A DNA stretch of 51,814 bases, taken from contig JAJQGU010000031.1 of NCBI GenBank assembly GCA_021200315.1, positions 1-51,814 of the forward strand, read 5' to 3'. Made by a program: the position numbers and the translations under genes. The stretch is from Akkermansiaceae bacterium (GTDB lineage Bacteria > Verrucomicrobiota > Verrucomicrobiia > Verrucomicrobiales > Akkermansiaceae). Below are positions 9,502 through 18,185 of this stretch, piece by piece (the first letter of the stretch is position 1; each line of letters opens with the position of its first letter). The notes below the pieces were generated by a model, which worked only from the letters and a program-made list of their open reading frames with translations, had not been told where the DNA came from and searched no databases.

Positions 9502-10430
9502 TCCTCGTCTCCGAAGATACAGACGGTCTTCCCCGCCTCGACCAATACCTCGCCGCACGTCTGCCGGAGCTGTCGCGGTCGCGCATTCAGACGCTGATCA
9601 GAGCAGGCGCGATCACAGTCAATGGGAAGGCCGCCAAACCGAAAGATGCCGTGCCGCGGGGCGTACTCATCGAAGTGAACGTTCCGGAAGCGGAACCGGC
9701 CGCCGTCCGGCCGCAGAATCTCCCTCTCTCGATTCTCTATGAAGACGACGACTTGGTGGTGGCGGACAAGGAAAGCGGCATGGTGGTGCACCCCGCCGCC
9801 GGAAATCCGGACGGGACGCTGGTGAATGCCCTGCTCTTCCACTGCGGGCGCCTCGCCGGCGTGGGCGGCGTCGGCAGACCAGGCATCGTCCATCGACTGG
9901 ACAAGGATACATCGGGCTGCATTGTCGTGGCCAAAAACGACGCGGCGCATCGCTCGCTCGCCGCACAATTCGCTGAACGCAGCACCGAAAAGCTCTACCT
10001 CGCCGTCGTGCAGGGCATCCCCCGCGAAAGCGGCGGCACGCTCTTCACCAATATCGGGCGGCATCCGGTAAACCGCCTCAAGATGGCCGTCGTCAACCCC
10101 GGCTCCGGCAAACCGGCGATTACGGACTGGAAGGCGCTCACAAAAGACGCGGCCTCATGCACAACACTGATTCTCTGCACACTGCATACAGGACGCACGC
10201 ACCAGATACGCGTACACATGCAGTATATGGGGCACCCCCTGATCGGCGATCCCATCTACGCCAATCCCGCCCGACAAAAAGCTTCTCCCGGACGGCTGAT
10301 GCTGCACGCGTGGCGTCTGAGCTTCACGCACCCCTCCAGCGGCAAGCGCCTTGCGCTCGAAGCTCCCATACCCCCCGAATATACTCCCTGGCTGCCGGAC
10401 ATGCCGCTCGATGCGCTCATTTCTCCATGA
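9498..10430 (+). CDS. rluD: RluA/RluD-family pseudouridine synthase
   Basis: Predicted to convert uridine to pseudouridine in 23S rRNA. The 310-residue protein has an N-terminal S4 RNA-binding domain (RLDQYLAARLPELSRSRIQTLIRAGAITVNG) and a catalytic domain with HRLDKDTSG, whose Asp is the catalytic residue. GRTHQIRVHMQYMGHPLIGDPIY is typical of RluD rather than RluC. It overlaps the previous and next genes by four bases each (ATGA). Site specificity cannot be read from sequence. Confidence 0.9.
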   Translation: MILVSEDTDGLPRLDQYLAARLPELSRSRIQTLIRAGAITVNGKAAKPKDAVPRGVLIEVNVPEAEPAAVRPQNLPLSILYEDDDLVVADKESGMVVHPAAGNPDGTLVNALLFHCGRLAGVGGVGRPGIVHRLDKDTSGCIVVAKNDAAHRSLAAQFAERSTEKLYLAVVQGIPRESGGTLFTNIGRHPVNRLKMAVVNPGSGKPAITDWKALTKDAASCTTLILCTLHTGRTHQIRVHMQYMGHPLIGDPIYANPARQKASPGRLMLHAWRLSFTHPSSGKRLALEAPIPPEYTPWLPDMPLDALISP

Positions 10431-11149
10431 TTGCCCTTTTCGATATGGATGGGACGCTCTTCCCCGGAGATTCCCAACTGCGTTTTGCCGCCCACATTCT
10501 CTCGCGCCGGCCATGGCGGCGGCTTTACCTGTTCTTTCTGCTGCCGTTCGCTTTGATGACCCTCCTGCGCCTGTGCTCTCCCGCCCTGATGAAGCGGGCA
10601 TTTCTCGCTTATCTGTGGCGCATGAAACGCACGGAAATTGAACGCGAAGCGGAGCTCTTTGCCGAAGGCGGCCTCGTGCCCGTCCTATACCCGGAAACGC
10701 TCGCCCGCCTGAAACGGCATCAGGAACGGAACGATCTCTGCATTCTCGTCTCCGCGTCTCCGGATTTTTATACCGAAGCGCTCGGCCGTCATCTCGGATT
10801 CAATGCCGCCATCGCCACGCCCTTCGAATGGGGAGAACGCATGCCCCTGCTCCCGCCCATTGTCCCGCCCGGCAACAACAAGGGCGCAAACAAGGCGCTA
10901 CGCCTGCGCGCGTCGGGTCTCGTTCCCCGTGAAGGTCTCATTCCTGATTCCGTCGGGTACACGGACAGCCGGGCGGATCTTCCCATGCTGGCGCTCTGCG
11001 GACACGCCGTGCTCGTGAATCCCTCTCCCGCGCTCGAGGCATCGCTCGGGACCAAAGCCGAGGTCTTGAGACCCGAGCTGCCATGGAAGTCGAAATGGGG
11101 TCATCTCCGTTTTATTGTACGCTGCATATTGGGACTCCGCCTCCATTGA
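10427..11149 (+). CDS. HAD-IB family phosphatase, SerB-like
   Basis: A 240-residue haloacid dehalogenase hydrolase of subfamily IB. The catalytic motif I is FDMDGTLF (residues 5-12), motif II is in ILVSASPDF, and motif III/IV lies around VGYTDSRADLPML. A hydrophobic stretch near residues 30-55 (WRRLYLFFLLPFALMTLL) forms part of the cap. The substrate could be a phosphorylated amino acid or sugar, and sequence does not decide. It is last in the fucosidase operon and converges on the following minus-strand gene. Confidence 0.85.
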   Translation: MIALFDMDGTLFPGDSQLRFAAHILSRRPWRRLYLFFLLPFALMTLLRLCSPALMKRAFLAYLWRMKRTEIEREAELFAEGGLVPVLYPETLARLKRHQERNDLCILVSASPDFYTEALGRHLGFNAAIATPFEWGERMPLLPPIVPPGNNKGANKALRLRASGLVPREGLIPDSVGYTDSRADLPMLALCGHAVLVNPSPALEASLGTKAEVLRPELPWKSKWGHLRFIVRCILGLRLH

Positions 11150-11206
11150 AGAAGGCCGGCTTTCACCCGACGGACGTTTCAGGCTGTCCGCGCATCCGGC
11201 GCGCTC

Positions 11207-12568
11207 TCAAGCCGGGCAGGCAGAGGCTTCCCGGCTTTGCCGGCCGGCGGTTCCGCTTCCCTTCCGCGCGAGGTCGATGATCAAGTCGGCCGCGTCTTCC
11301 GGAGCCATCTCCGAAGTGTCGAGCACGATGTCATAATAATGAGGATCGCCAAGATGATGCCCGGTGAAATAGCGGCAATGCCGGCGGCGGCGGAGATCCA
11401 TGCGGTTCATCTCCTCGAGCGCCCGTTTCTCGGGGACGCCGTAGTTCTCTATTACCCTCTTCCTGCGTTTTTCGGCCGCGGCGTGCAGATAGACGCTGCA
11501 TAGATGCGGCCGGCCTTTCAGGATATAATTGGCGCATTGCCCCACGATCACGCAGGACCGCGTGGCGGCCAGTTCCCGAATCACTTTGCTTTGCGCCAGG
11601 TAGACGGCGTCCGCGGGCGGGAGCTCGTCGGCCGAGTAGGCGTAGTTCTGGGCATAAAGTTCATAGAGAAAACGGCTCGCGAGCTGCTGCCCGTTTTTGC
11701 GGATATATTCGGGCGTGAGCCCGCTCCGCTCGGCCGTCAGCTCCACCAATTCCGTGTCATAAAATTCAATGCCCATTTTTTCTGCGATGAGTTTGCCGAC
11801 GGCGTGGCCGCCGGAGCCGTATTCACGGTCGATCGAAAAAACGGGAGGCGCGTCTGCCCGGTAGATTTCGTGCGGCTTGGGGCGGGATTCCCTGCGGGAG
11901 GGATGGAAGCTCCATGCCCCCGCAAGGCTTGGAAAGATGCGGTCGATCATGCGTACAGCCATGCCCACCAGTACGGCGGCGATGAAAGTGCCCTCGCGCA
12001 CTCCCGTCCATTCGCCCAGGACAAACAGGCAGGACAGACAGGACACAACGACGAGCGAACAATCAAACCCGATCTTGACCGATCCGAACTCCCACCCGAA
12101 AGTTTTCACGAACGCCATGGACATGCCTTCGCCTGCCAGCACAGCCACGTTCGCCTTGAATTCCAGATACACCCCAATGGCTATAAGCAGACAGCTGATT
12201 AGGCATAAAGCCATCGCCCGTGCATAGGATGAAACCGGAATGGGAGCCACGAGCTCCAGAGTCAAATCCGTAAAATAGCCGAAGACAAAAGCGATGGGTA
12301 TCTGCAGCAGCACATTCCATGGCGTTTTTCGGCGCAGGAGCGCCAACTGCACCAGAATGAACACCATGTGCATGGCCGCCGTAAGTTCCCCCATCGTCCA
12401 CGGGCATGCTTTGCTGAGCACGTAGGGCAGACAGGAAATGGGCGAAACGCCCAGATCGGCCTTCGTGGAAACCGCCACGCCCAAGGCGAGTACCCACAGC
12501 CCCGCCGCCAGTACAAGATAACGGCATAGCGTTTCGCGCCAGTATTCCGATCCTTTTCTTTGCCCCAT
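11207..12568 (-). CDS. YczE/YitT-like membrane domain fused to cytidylate kinase-like domain
   Basis: A 453-residue two-part protein. Residues 1-215 hold about five hydrophobic helices with the pattern STKADLGVSPISCLPYVLS and GEGMSMAFVKTFGWEFGSVK, as in the YczE/DUF6198 membrane family. Residues 240-440 are a cytidylate-kinase-like P-loop domain: FSIDREYGSGGHAVGKLIA, IEFYDTELVELTAERSG, an RSCVIVGQCANYIL strand, and YDIVLDTSEMAPEDAADLI. The kinase half should face the cytoplasm. The nucleotide substrate and the transported or sensed ligand are unknown. A strong promoter ends eight bases before its ATG. Confidence 0.85.
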   Translation of the reverse strand: MGQRKGSEYWRETLCRYLVLAAGLWVLALGVAVSTKADLGVSPISCLPYVLSKACPWTMGELTAAMHMVFILVQLALLRRKTPWNVLLQIPIAFVFGYFTDLTLELVAPIPVSSYARAMALCLISCLLIAIGVYLEFKANVAVLAGEGMSMAFVKTFGWEFGSVKIGFDCSLVVVSCLSCLFVLGEWTGVREGTFIAAVLVGMAVRMIDRIFPSLAGAWSFHPSRRESRPKPHEIYRADAPPVFSIDREYGSGGHAVGKLIAEKMGIEFYDTELVELTAERSGLTPEYIRKNGQQLASRFLYELYAQNYAYSADELPPADAVYLAQSKVIRELAATRSCVIVGQCANYILKGRPHLCSVYLHAAAEKRRKRVIENYGVPEKRALEEMNRMDLRRRRHCRYFTGHHLGDPHYYDIVLDTSEMAPEDAADLIIDLARKGSGTAGRQSREASACPA

Positions 12569-12576
12569 TCCAACAA

Positions 12577-12605
12577 AGGATACCCTTTGCGAAACGGTTT
12601 GTCAA
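12577..12605 (-). promoter_or_regulatory. Promoter of the membrane/cytidylate-kinase fusion
   Basis: Reading on the minus strand: TTGACA (12600-12605), a 17-base spacer and TATCCT (12577-12582). Only eight bases separate the -10 from ATG 12568, so the transcript should be leaderless or nearly so. Confidence 0.75.
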
Positions 12606-12789
12606 GCCTGTGACGGGAAGAGGGCCGAGCCACGAAGCTCCGGCATCGGCGGAGAAGTATGGCGGCCCGCCCGCGCCAAAGCTGTTTTCCTCTCTCCTTC
12701 ATGTGTGAACGGCCCGGGAGGCGGCTCCGGGACGGAGTCATGCATGCCGCCCCGGAGCCCTTCCCGGCAGAAATGCCGTTCGGCGCACT

Positions 12790-14268
12790 TCAGGTATGTT
12801 TGAAGCTCATGGCTTCCTTTTCTGTGAGGTGCCCTGCGGCTGAGTGACTGCACAGGAAAGCGATGGAACGTTTGATGTCCGTGACGAGCAAATCCGCCAT
12901 GTCGCGCGAGAAGCCCTGCCTGACCATCACGCGCATGATGACAGTCTCCTGACAATCGGCCGGCAGAGAAAAAGCCGGCACCTGCCAACCCCGCTCGCGC
13001 AGTTTAAGCGACAAGTCGTAGAGATTATAACCGAGATTCTCGTTCCCGGGTCTGATGTAAAAGCTGATGGCCGGAATATCGGTACGAGGGGATCCCGCGG
13101 CGATGAATTCGTAAGGGCCGAGCTTGGAGATCTCCTCGCGCAGATAAGCCGCCACGGCGTAGCAGGCATTCTGAATGGCCGCGTACCCCTCGCGTCCGAG
13201 GCGGATGAAATCATAATACTGGGCAATGATCTGCCCCGCTGGTCGGGAGAAATTGATGGCGATTGTGGGGATGCTGCCGCCGAGATAATTGACGGCAAAG
13301 GTGAGCTCCTTGGGCAATTGCGATTCGTCCCGCCAGACGACCCAGCCCACGCCGAGCGGAGCAAGACCGTATTTATGCCCGGAAGCGCTGACCGACTTGA
13401 CGCGCGGAAGGCGGAAGTCAAACGGTATGTCAGGTGCTGTAAAAGGCGCGAGAAAACCGCCGGAGGCGGCGTCCACGTGCACATCCACATCTGGGCCGCC
13501 CGAGGCGCACAGTTTGTCGAGAGCTTCCGCAATCTCTTCCGGAAACTCGTATTGTCCGGTGTACGTCACGCCGAAAGTGGGCACCACGCAAATGGTGTTC
13601 TCATCCACATGCTTCAGCATTTCATCCACGTTCATCTTGAATTTTCCGATTTCCATGGGCACTTCGCGTATTTCCACGTCCCAATAGCGGCAGAATTTGT
13701 GCCAGCAGATCTGCACGGGGCCGCACACGAGATTCGGCTTGTCAATAGGTTTTCCTTCCGCTTTGCGCCGCGCCCGCCAGCGCCGGAGAGCGGCGAGACC
13801 GCCCAGCATGCATGCCTCGCTCGAACCAATCGTCGAGCAGCCAATCGGTTTCTCCTTCGGATCGGCGTTCCACAGGTGCGCAAGCATGTTGACGCAGCGC
13901 ATCTCCAGAGCAGCGGTCTGTGGATACTCGTCCTTGTCAATCATGTTTTTGTTGATACTTAAATCCATCAGCTCATGCACCTCGTCAGAGTCCCACGTCT
14001 GACAGAACGTAGCCAGATTCTGACGGGCATTGCCGTCAAGCAGCAGTTCATTCTTGATTAATGCAAGAGCATCCTGCGGCCTCATGGAATGTTCGGGCAT
14101 TTCGCAAGCCGGCAATACTCCGGCTGTGTCGGATGAGCCAAAAATGCTGGCCCAGACCGGAGTGTGGAATTCCTGGCAGCGGCAGTGTTCCGGATTCGGA
14201 CTGCAGGCTGTCTCCTTTTCTTCGGGTTTGTGCGATGTTTTCATGGCGATTCTGGAAATGGACTTCAT
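12790..14268 (-). CDS. gadB: Glutamate decarboxylase, GadB type
   Basis: PLP enzyme that decarboxylates glutamate to GABA and consumes a proton, supporting acid resistance. The 492-residue protein contains [28 protein letters not shown] and the PLP-lysine motif [10 protein letters not shown] (Lys near residue 299). It ends in SFKHT, so it keeps the penultimate histidine used by E. coli GadB for pH-dependent shut-off of the active site. A Cys-bearing N-terminal extension of about 30 residues is present; a start at the second Met (residue 9) is possible. No gadC antiporter is adjacent. Confidence 0.94.
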   Translation of the reverse strand: MKSISRIAMKTSHKPEEKETACSPNPEHCRCQEFHTPVWASIFGSSDTAGVLPACEMPEHSMRPQDALALIKNELLLDGNARQNLATFCQTWDSDEVHELMDLSINKNMIDKDEYPQTAALEMRCVNMLAHLWNADPKEKPIGCSTIGSSEACMLGGLAALRRWRARRKAEGKPIDKPNLVCGPVQICWHKFCRYWDVEIREVPMEIGKFKMNVDEMLKHVDENTICVVPTFGVTYTGQYEFPEEIAEALDKLCASGGPDVDVHVDAASGGFLAPFTAPDIPFDFRLPRVKSVSASGHKYGLAPLGVGWVVWRDESQLPKELTFAVNYLGGSIPTIAINFSRPAGQIIAQYYDFIRLGREGYAAIQNACYAVAAYLREEISKLGPYEFIAAGSPRTDIPAISFYIRPGNENLGYNLYDLSLKLRERGWQVPAFSLPADCQETVIMRVMVRQGFSRDMADLLVTDIKRSIAFLCSHSAAGHLTEKEAMSFKHT

Positions 14269-14609
14269 GGAGTCGCTGCATGATTGGAAGCTATCTTCCC
14301 CGTTTCCGTTGACTTGTTGGAGCTAACGGGCGGACAATTGATCGAAACATATATTTCCCGCCGCGCGATTACGCAAAGGGTACTCCTGCCGTAAACGCCG
14401 GGGGAAAGAAAGCGCAAAGGGGAGAAACGGCACAAAACAGCTCCCTTGGAAAGAGGCGGTCCATGGGGGATACGAGGAAGAGATGCACGCCGCGCCGTGG
14501 AAATCCGATGGGGGTACCAATGACGCAAAAGGAAGGGCGGGCCATTGCCGCGGAGCTGGTTTTCCGCCCGCAATGGAACAGAACTATTCCGCGGCAGGCC
14601 GGAATCTGT
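14269..14609. other. Intergenic region between the Nim-like gene and gadB
   Basis: About 340 bases with no recognisable gene. On the minus strand a weak TTGCGT/TATATG pair with 17-base spacing lies near 14345-14375 and might drive gadB. No Shine-Dalgarno-like run stands out in front of gadB. Confidence 0.4.
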
Positions 14610-15107
14610 TTACATCATTCTTCTTCTCGCTTTAGCGGTATATCCGGACACCTCCACTTTAATAACCGCGACAGAAGACAGCATACGCTCATCGAATTCG
14701 AATCTTTTCCCAGTCTGATTCATCATCAGCAAATTCAAAGCGTGCTCTTTTTCTTCATCGTCTTCAACGATACAAGCTCTCCCCGTTCCGATGAACGAGG
14801 CATAAAAAGAACCATATCGGCATGGAACATCGCCGCCGGAATCAAGTTCTATATCTGTTTCCAGTTCTATTCCCGCATTTGAATTCGAGTTAATGAGATC
14901 AATTTTTCTTCCTGCCTTCGCTCCATGCATATAGAATGTTACCTTATCACTCCCCCGATGAAATTCATAACCATAATGAAGCGGTACAATATATGGGAAT
15001 CCGTGGTCAAGCAGCCCCAGATGCAGAATCTTCGCCTTATCGAGTATTTCGATAATCTGATTGAGAGCCGTAACACCCCTGTCTTTTCTTCTAATTTCTT
15101 TATCCAT
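14610..15107 (-). CDS. Pyridoxamine 5'-phosphate oxidase-like flavoprotein, NimA-related
   Basis: A 165-residue split-barrel FMN-binding protein. The pattern ILDKAKILHLGLLDHGFPYIVP, then YEFHRGSDKVTFYMHGAKAGRK and YGSFYASFIGTGRACIV, matches the family that includes nitroimidazole-reducing NimA. The actual substrate is unknown. ATG 15107 is chosen because GGGAGGG lies just upstream, the clearest Shine-Dalgarno in this region. The frame is open 44 codons further, but that part overlaps the promoter. Gene and promoter stand alone on the minus strand. Confidence 0.8.
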   Translation of the reverse strand: MDKEIRRKDRGVTALNQIIEILDKAKILHLGLLDHGFPYIVPLHYGYEFHRGSDKVTFYMHGAKAGRKIDLINSNSNAGIELETDIELDSGGDVPCRYGSFYASFIGTGRACIVEDDEEKEHALNLLMMNQTGKRFEFDERMLSSVAVIKVEVSGYTAKARRRMM

Positions 15108-15154
15108 GAACCGCCCTCCCCATTCTGATTGATCGCGGCGATTTTGCCGCCCCG

Positions 15155-15183
15155 AGCATAGCACATTTCCCCACGGCAAACAA
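15155..15183 (-). promoter_or_regulatory. Promoter of the Nim-like gene
   Basis: Minus-strand TTGTTT (15178-15183), 17-base spacer, TATGCT (15155-15160). The leader would be about 40 bases and contains a Shine-Dalgarno, unlike many other genes here. Confidence 0.45.
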
Positions 15184-15380
15184 TCTGCGAAAACTCCTTC
15201 CCGGAAGACGCCGCTGGATAAAACAACTCCTGCCCCCATTGCTCGGACTAAGAGCCCCCCTCTTTAATAATCCGTGCTGTCACACACCTTCCGCGGGTAA
15301 TGTAAAATCCGCACAACGACAATCGATTTGACAAGAGCTTCTCCCGGGTAGCCAAGAGACTTCATCCTGCGGATGAAAAC

Positions 15381-15456
15381 TGGCAACAGGTACGGGAATC
15401 GAACCCGTGTTGCCCGCGTGAAAGGCGGGAGTCCTGGACCGCTAGACGAACCTGTC
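15381..15456 (-). tRNA. tRNA-Glu, anticodon TTC
   Basis: A full cloverleaf can be drawn on the minus strand. The seven-base acceptor stem ends in a G-U pair, the anticodon stem CCCGC/GCGGG holds loop CTTTCAC with anticodon TTC, and the T-arm is ACGGG/CCCGT around TTCGATT. Discriminator G is followed by a genome-encoded CCA (15381-15383). A small perfect hairpin (15361-15377) lies just past the 3' end and may guide end processing. Confidence 0.96.
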
Positions 15457-15501
15457 GTGAACTTTGGTGTTCGGATGCGGGAACACACCCCGCACAGGTG
15501 T

Positions 15502-15530
15502 ATTTTAGCAGGGAATTTATGAGTTGACAA
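15502..15530 (-). promoter_or_regulatory. Promoter of tRNA-Glu
   Basis: Minus-strand TTGTCA (15525-15530), 17-base spacer, TAAAAT (15502-15507), each five of six to consensus. It sits between the tyrA stop and the tRNA. Confidence 0.75.
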
Positions 15531-15544
15531 GCCCAAAATGAAAA

Positions 15545-16432
15545 TCATTTTTCTCGGGGAAAAAGAATCTGTTCACGGGCGGAACGCGCGTTTGCCAGCC
15601 AGCGCTCCACGCCTGCCTTGTCCTGCGTTTCCAGCAGCCGGCTCAGCTCGCGCAGATCGTCGACGCAGGAGGAAAGAGATTTGCGCACGGCCACATCGTT
15701 CTCCCAGAGAATATCCGCCCACATGCCCGGAGCCCCCGAACAGACACGGGTCGTATCGCGGAAGCCGGTGGACGCCAGTTCCCGCAAGTCCTTCTGATTG
15801 CCGTCTGCAACGGCATTGCGGGCGCAAAGAGCGGCGAGCACATGCGGCACATGCGAAATGCGCGCTACGGTGCGATCATGCAGACCCGCTTCCATATTCA
15901 GGCAACGCCCGCCCAGCGCAGTCCAGAAGGCGGCGAGCCGGTTCAACAATTCGGGCGGCGCCTCCTGGTCATTGGTCAGCACAATGCCCGCTCCGACAAA
16001 AAGATCCTGACAAGCGGCGGAAAGTCCCTGCTTTTCCGAACCCGCCATGGGATGCGAACCGATAAAAGAGACGCCATGGGCATGAAGCAAGGCTCCGGAC
16101 GTACGGTGCACATACGCTTTGACGGAGCCGACGTCCGTGACCAGCGCTCCCGGAGCGATCGAAGGAAGCATGCGGACAGAGAGGTCTTCAAAACAACCGA
16201 CCGGGGTGGCCAGGATAATCAGCTCCGCCCCGGCCACTGCGGACGAGATATCTGTAAACAGATGAGGTGTTATACTCATCGCGGCGGCCTCGTCAAGGGG
16301 AGCCTGCCTTCTCGCCCAAAGGCGGATTTCCATGTCCGGCAGATAACGTCTGACGGCCAGCGCTACAGAACCGCCCAAGAGTCCCGGTCCCAAGATCGCG
16401 ACAGAAGAGAAGGGGGAGAGCGTGCCGCTCAT
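15545..16432 (-). CDS. tyrA: Prephenate dehydrogenase
   Basis: NAD(P)-dependent oxidative decarboxylation of prephenate to 4-hydroxyphenylpyruvate in tyrosine synthesis. The 295-residue protein starts with the Rossmann motif VAILGPGLLGGSVALAV. It then has LIILATPVGCF, VTDVGSVKAYV, and FIGSHPMAGSEKQG, which is diagnostic for the family. The all-helical C-terminal half contains RISHVPHVLAALCA. No chorismate mutase domain is fused. It follows the lipoprotein gene by 22 bases and is probably read from the same promoter. Confidence 0.93.
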   Translation of the reverse strand: MSGTLSPFSSVAILGPGLLGGSVALAVRRYLPDMEIRLWARRQAPLDEAAAMSITPHLFTDISSAVAGAELIILATPVGCFEDLSVRMLPSIAPGALVTDVGSVKAYVHRTSGALLHAHGVSFIGSHPMAGSEKQGLSAACQDLFVGAGIVLTNDQEAPPELLNRLAAFWTALGGRCLNMEAGLHDRTVARISHVPHVLAALCARNAVADGNQKDLRELASTGFRDTTRVCSGAPGMWADILWENDVAVRKSLSSCVDDLRELSRLLETQDKAGVERWLANARSAREQILFPREK

Positions 16433-16454
16433 GGGCTTGTTGCTCGAACCTCGT

Positions 16455-16985
16455 TTACGGAACTAGGAAAATGACTTTGGTACCCGCCGGAGCGTAGGGG
16501 TCGTAAAGTTTTTTGCCGCTCGGCTGGCGGTTGCCGAACTTGTCGACGATTTTGACCGTCTTTGACGGATCGGAGGGGCTGTAGACGCGGTTGGGATCGC
16601 CAGGCACCTGAGTCGCTACGGGATACTTGCCGGAGGCGCTGCCGGTCATCGGCGAGAAATTGGACGCAGGCGAGGGAACGATTGTCTGATTGGCGCCCGA
16701 TATATAACCGGAGGCGGCCGCCTGTGACGTGTTCGACGGCAGGGAAGGCACGGCGCCGACGCCGGAATTGGCGAATGAAGAGGGATTTGTGCTGTCTGTG
16801 CTTTGAGTGGTGAGGACGGAAGGATCTGTATATTCCGTTCCGGTAGGTTGTTCTGTCGCTGCAGAGACATGGCGCGTGTAGGGGCGTTCATTGACGCGCA
16901 CCGTATTCATTTGCTGAGAGGCGCAGGAACCCAGCAAGACGGCGATGGCTGCGCAGACCGTTGAAAAGATGATGCTGTTCTTCAT
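16455..16985 (-). CDS. Small predicted lipoprotein, function unknown
   Basis: A 176-residue protein with a lipoprotein signal: MKNSIIFSTVCAAIAVLL followed by the lipobox LGSC, Cys near residue 21. The middle is Ser/Thr/Pro/Asn-rich and looks disordered. The C-terminal 50 residues are more ordered (VYSPSDPSKTVKIVDKFG, then KLYDPYAPAGTKVIFLVP) and may be the conserved part. I do not recognise a named family. It probably anchors in the outer membrane and shares a transcript with tyrA. Confidence 0.75.
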   Translation of the reverse strand: MKNSIIFSTVCAAIAVLLGSCASQQMNTVRVNERPYTRHVSAATEQPTGTEYTDPSVLTTQSTDSTNPSSFANSGVGAVPSLPSNTSQAAASGYISGANQTIVPSPASNFSPMTGSASGKYPVATQVPGDPNRVYSPSDPSKTVKIVDKFGNRQPSGKKLYDPYAPAGTKVIFLVP

Positions 16986-17015
16986 AAGAATGACCCGGTT
17001 ATTAAAAGCGCACCA

Positions 17016-17044
17016 AGGATAGAGCCGCGATGGGCTTGAGTCAA
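17016..17044 (-). promoter_or_regulatory. Promoter of the lipoprotein-tyrA unit
   Basis: Minus-strand TTGACT (17039-17044), 17-base spacer, TATCCT (17016-17021), leaving a leader of roughly 24 bases before ATG 16985. Confidence 0.7.
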
Positions 17045-17106
17045 GCCTATTTTTAGGTATTCAATGCGCCCGGAAGGCAGAAGAGCGCGAGGTGCTGCGG
17101 CGCCTC

Positions 17107-18120
17107 TCATTTTTTCGTCTTCAGAGGAACGGGGCGGAATGGCGCGGGTTTGGCCACGCCAGATCGGGGGTTCATTGAACGGATCATGTCTTCAGAGACG
17201 GTGAAGGTGAACGAGCCGCCTTGTGGCGCGTCCTTTTCGTCGCAGACGTGTTCAAAGCAGACGGCCGGCTGGTTTCCCACGGTTTCCGGCATCACAAAAA
17301 GGCCGATGCCCAGCGGGTTCCCCGTGTTTTTTCCGTTGAGCGAATCGATGGAATAGGTAATGGTGTTGCGGCCGCGCAGCAGTCCTCCCGAAATGGTCTC
17401 GGCCATTCGGCAATCTTCGAATTCATGGCGTGAGACCCCGTTGATCGTCATGGTAACCCGGCGGCCGGGAGCATCCACGAACACCTTGCCGATCAGCTGG
17501 GGAGCCCGGCAAAGAGGAGGGACGGGAGGAGATGAGGGATAGGGATGGAACCCGTCCTGTTCTTTCAAGACGCTGAAGTCTCCCCGCGCCAGACGTTCCT
17601 TCACTTGGGGGAGATGGGAAAGATTGAAGAGACGCTGTTGGTCATAACGCCATTTGCCGCGTTCGTGGACAAAAAGCAGCACAAGCGCATTCCGTCCTCC
17701 CCCGTCGCCGAGCCCCATGTCCACTCTGCCGTAGTAGGTGGCCGCCAGCGTGCCTCCCGACGGACCGCCCAGAGCCCCGACATATTTGAGCTGTACCAGC
17801 GAAGGAGGTATCGGCTGATGTTCGAAAAGCGAGCGCGGGAATTCCCGTTTTTCCGAGACGGCGAGATTGCGTACTCTGACCTGGCGGGATTCGGAAGTCG
17901 TTTCCTTCCATGCTTGGTAGTTGTGGTTAATCATGCTTTGGCGCCATGTCGAATAGACGGTTTCCACCGTTTCGCGGGCCTTTTCCTGATCGGGAACGCG
18001 CAAAACGGGCGGCACGGCGGCCTGTGAGACAGCGCCGGAAGATACGGCGGCAGCCAATTGCCGCTCCATGCACGGAGGCAGGACGCATGCCGCCAGCAAA
18101 ATAATCAGCGTTCTGTTCAT
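17107..18120 (-). CDS. Secreted protein of unknown function
   Basis: A 337-residue protein that starts with an export signal (MNRTLIILLAACVLPPC). A SnoaL/NTF2-like stretch may run from about residue 45 to 170 (ETVYSTWRQSMINHNYQAW at its start, NALVLLFVHERGKWRYDQQR near its end). A C-terminal beta-rich region resembling a ligand-binding jelly roll begins around GKVFVDAPGRRVTMTING. No family name can be given with confidence. ATG 18120 is chosen because a strong promoter lies directly upstream. The longer open frame would read through that promoter. Confidence 0.72.
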   Translation of the reverse strand: MNRTLIILLAACVLPPCMERQLAAAVSSGAVSQAAVPPVLRVPDQEKARETVETVYSTWRQSMINHNYQAWKETTSESRQVRVRNLAVSEKREFPRSLFEHQPIPPSLVQLKYVGALGGPSGGTLAATYYGRVDMGLGDGGGRNALVLLFVHERGKWRYDQQRLFNLSHLPQVKERLARGDFSVLKEQDGFHPYPSSPPVPPLCRAPQLIGKVFVDAPGRRVTMTINGVSRHEFEDCRMAETISGGLLRGRNTITYSIDSLNGKNTGNPLGIGLFVMPETVGNQPAVCFEHVCDEKDAPQGGSFTFTVSEDMIRSMNPRSGVAKPAPFRPVPLKTKK

Positions 18121-18130
18121 AACAGGATAA

Positions 18131-18159
18131 ACTATACTCCAGCCTTGCACATTTGGCAA
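18131..18159 (-). promoter_or_regulatory. Minus-strand half of a divergent promoter pair
   Basis: TTGCCA (18154-18159), 17-base spacer, TATAGT (18131-18136) on the minus strand. The -10 ends ten bases before ATG 18120. It overlaps the plus-strand promoter at 18145-18173, so the two cannot be occupied at once. Confidence 0.75.
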
Positions 18160-18173
18160 GAGAATAGTATGAT
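18145..18173 (+). promoter_or_regulatory. Plus-strand half of a divergent promoter pair
   Basis: TTGCAC (18145-18150), 17-base spacer, TATGAT (18168-18173). Twelve bases separate the -10 from ATG 18186, giving a leader of about six bases. Confidence 0.65.
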
Positions 18174-18185
18174 AATCTGCCGTCG

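Noticed and set aside
12723..12759. Imperfect 13-bp stem downstream of gadB
   Set aside because: One A-C mismatch and no T-run on either strand. It may end gadB transcripts, but the evidence is too thin to list.
15249..15264. AAGAG/CTCTT hairpin near the Nim-like gene
   Set aside because: Only five base pairs; too weak to call a terminator.
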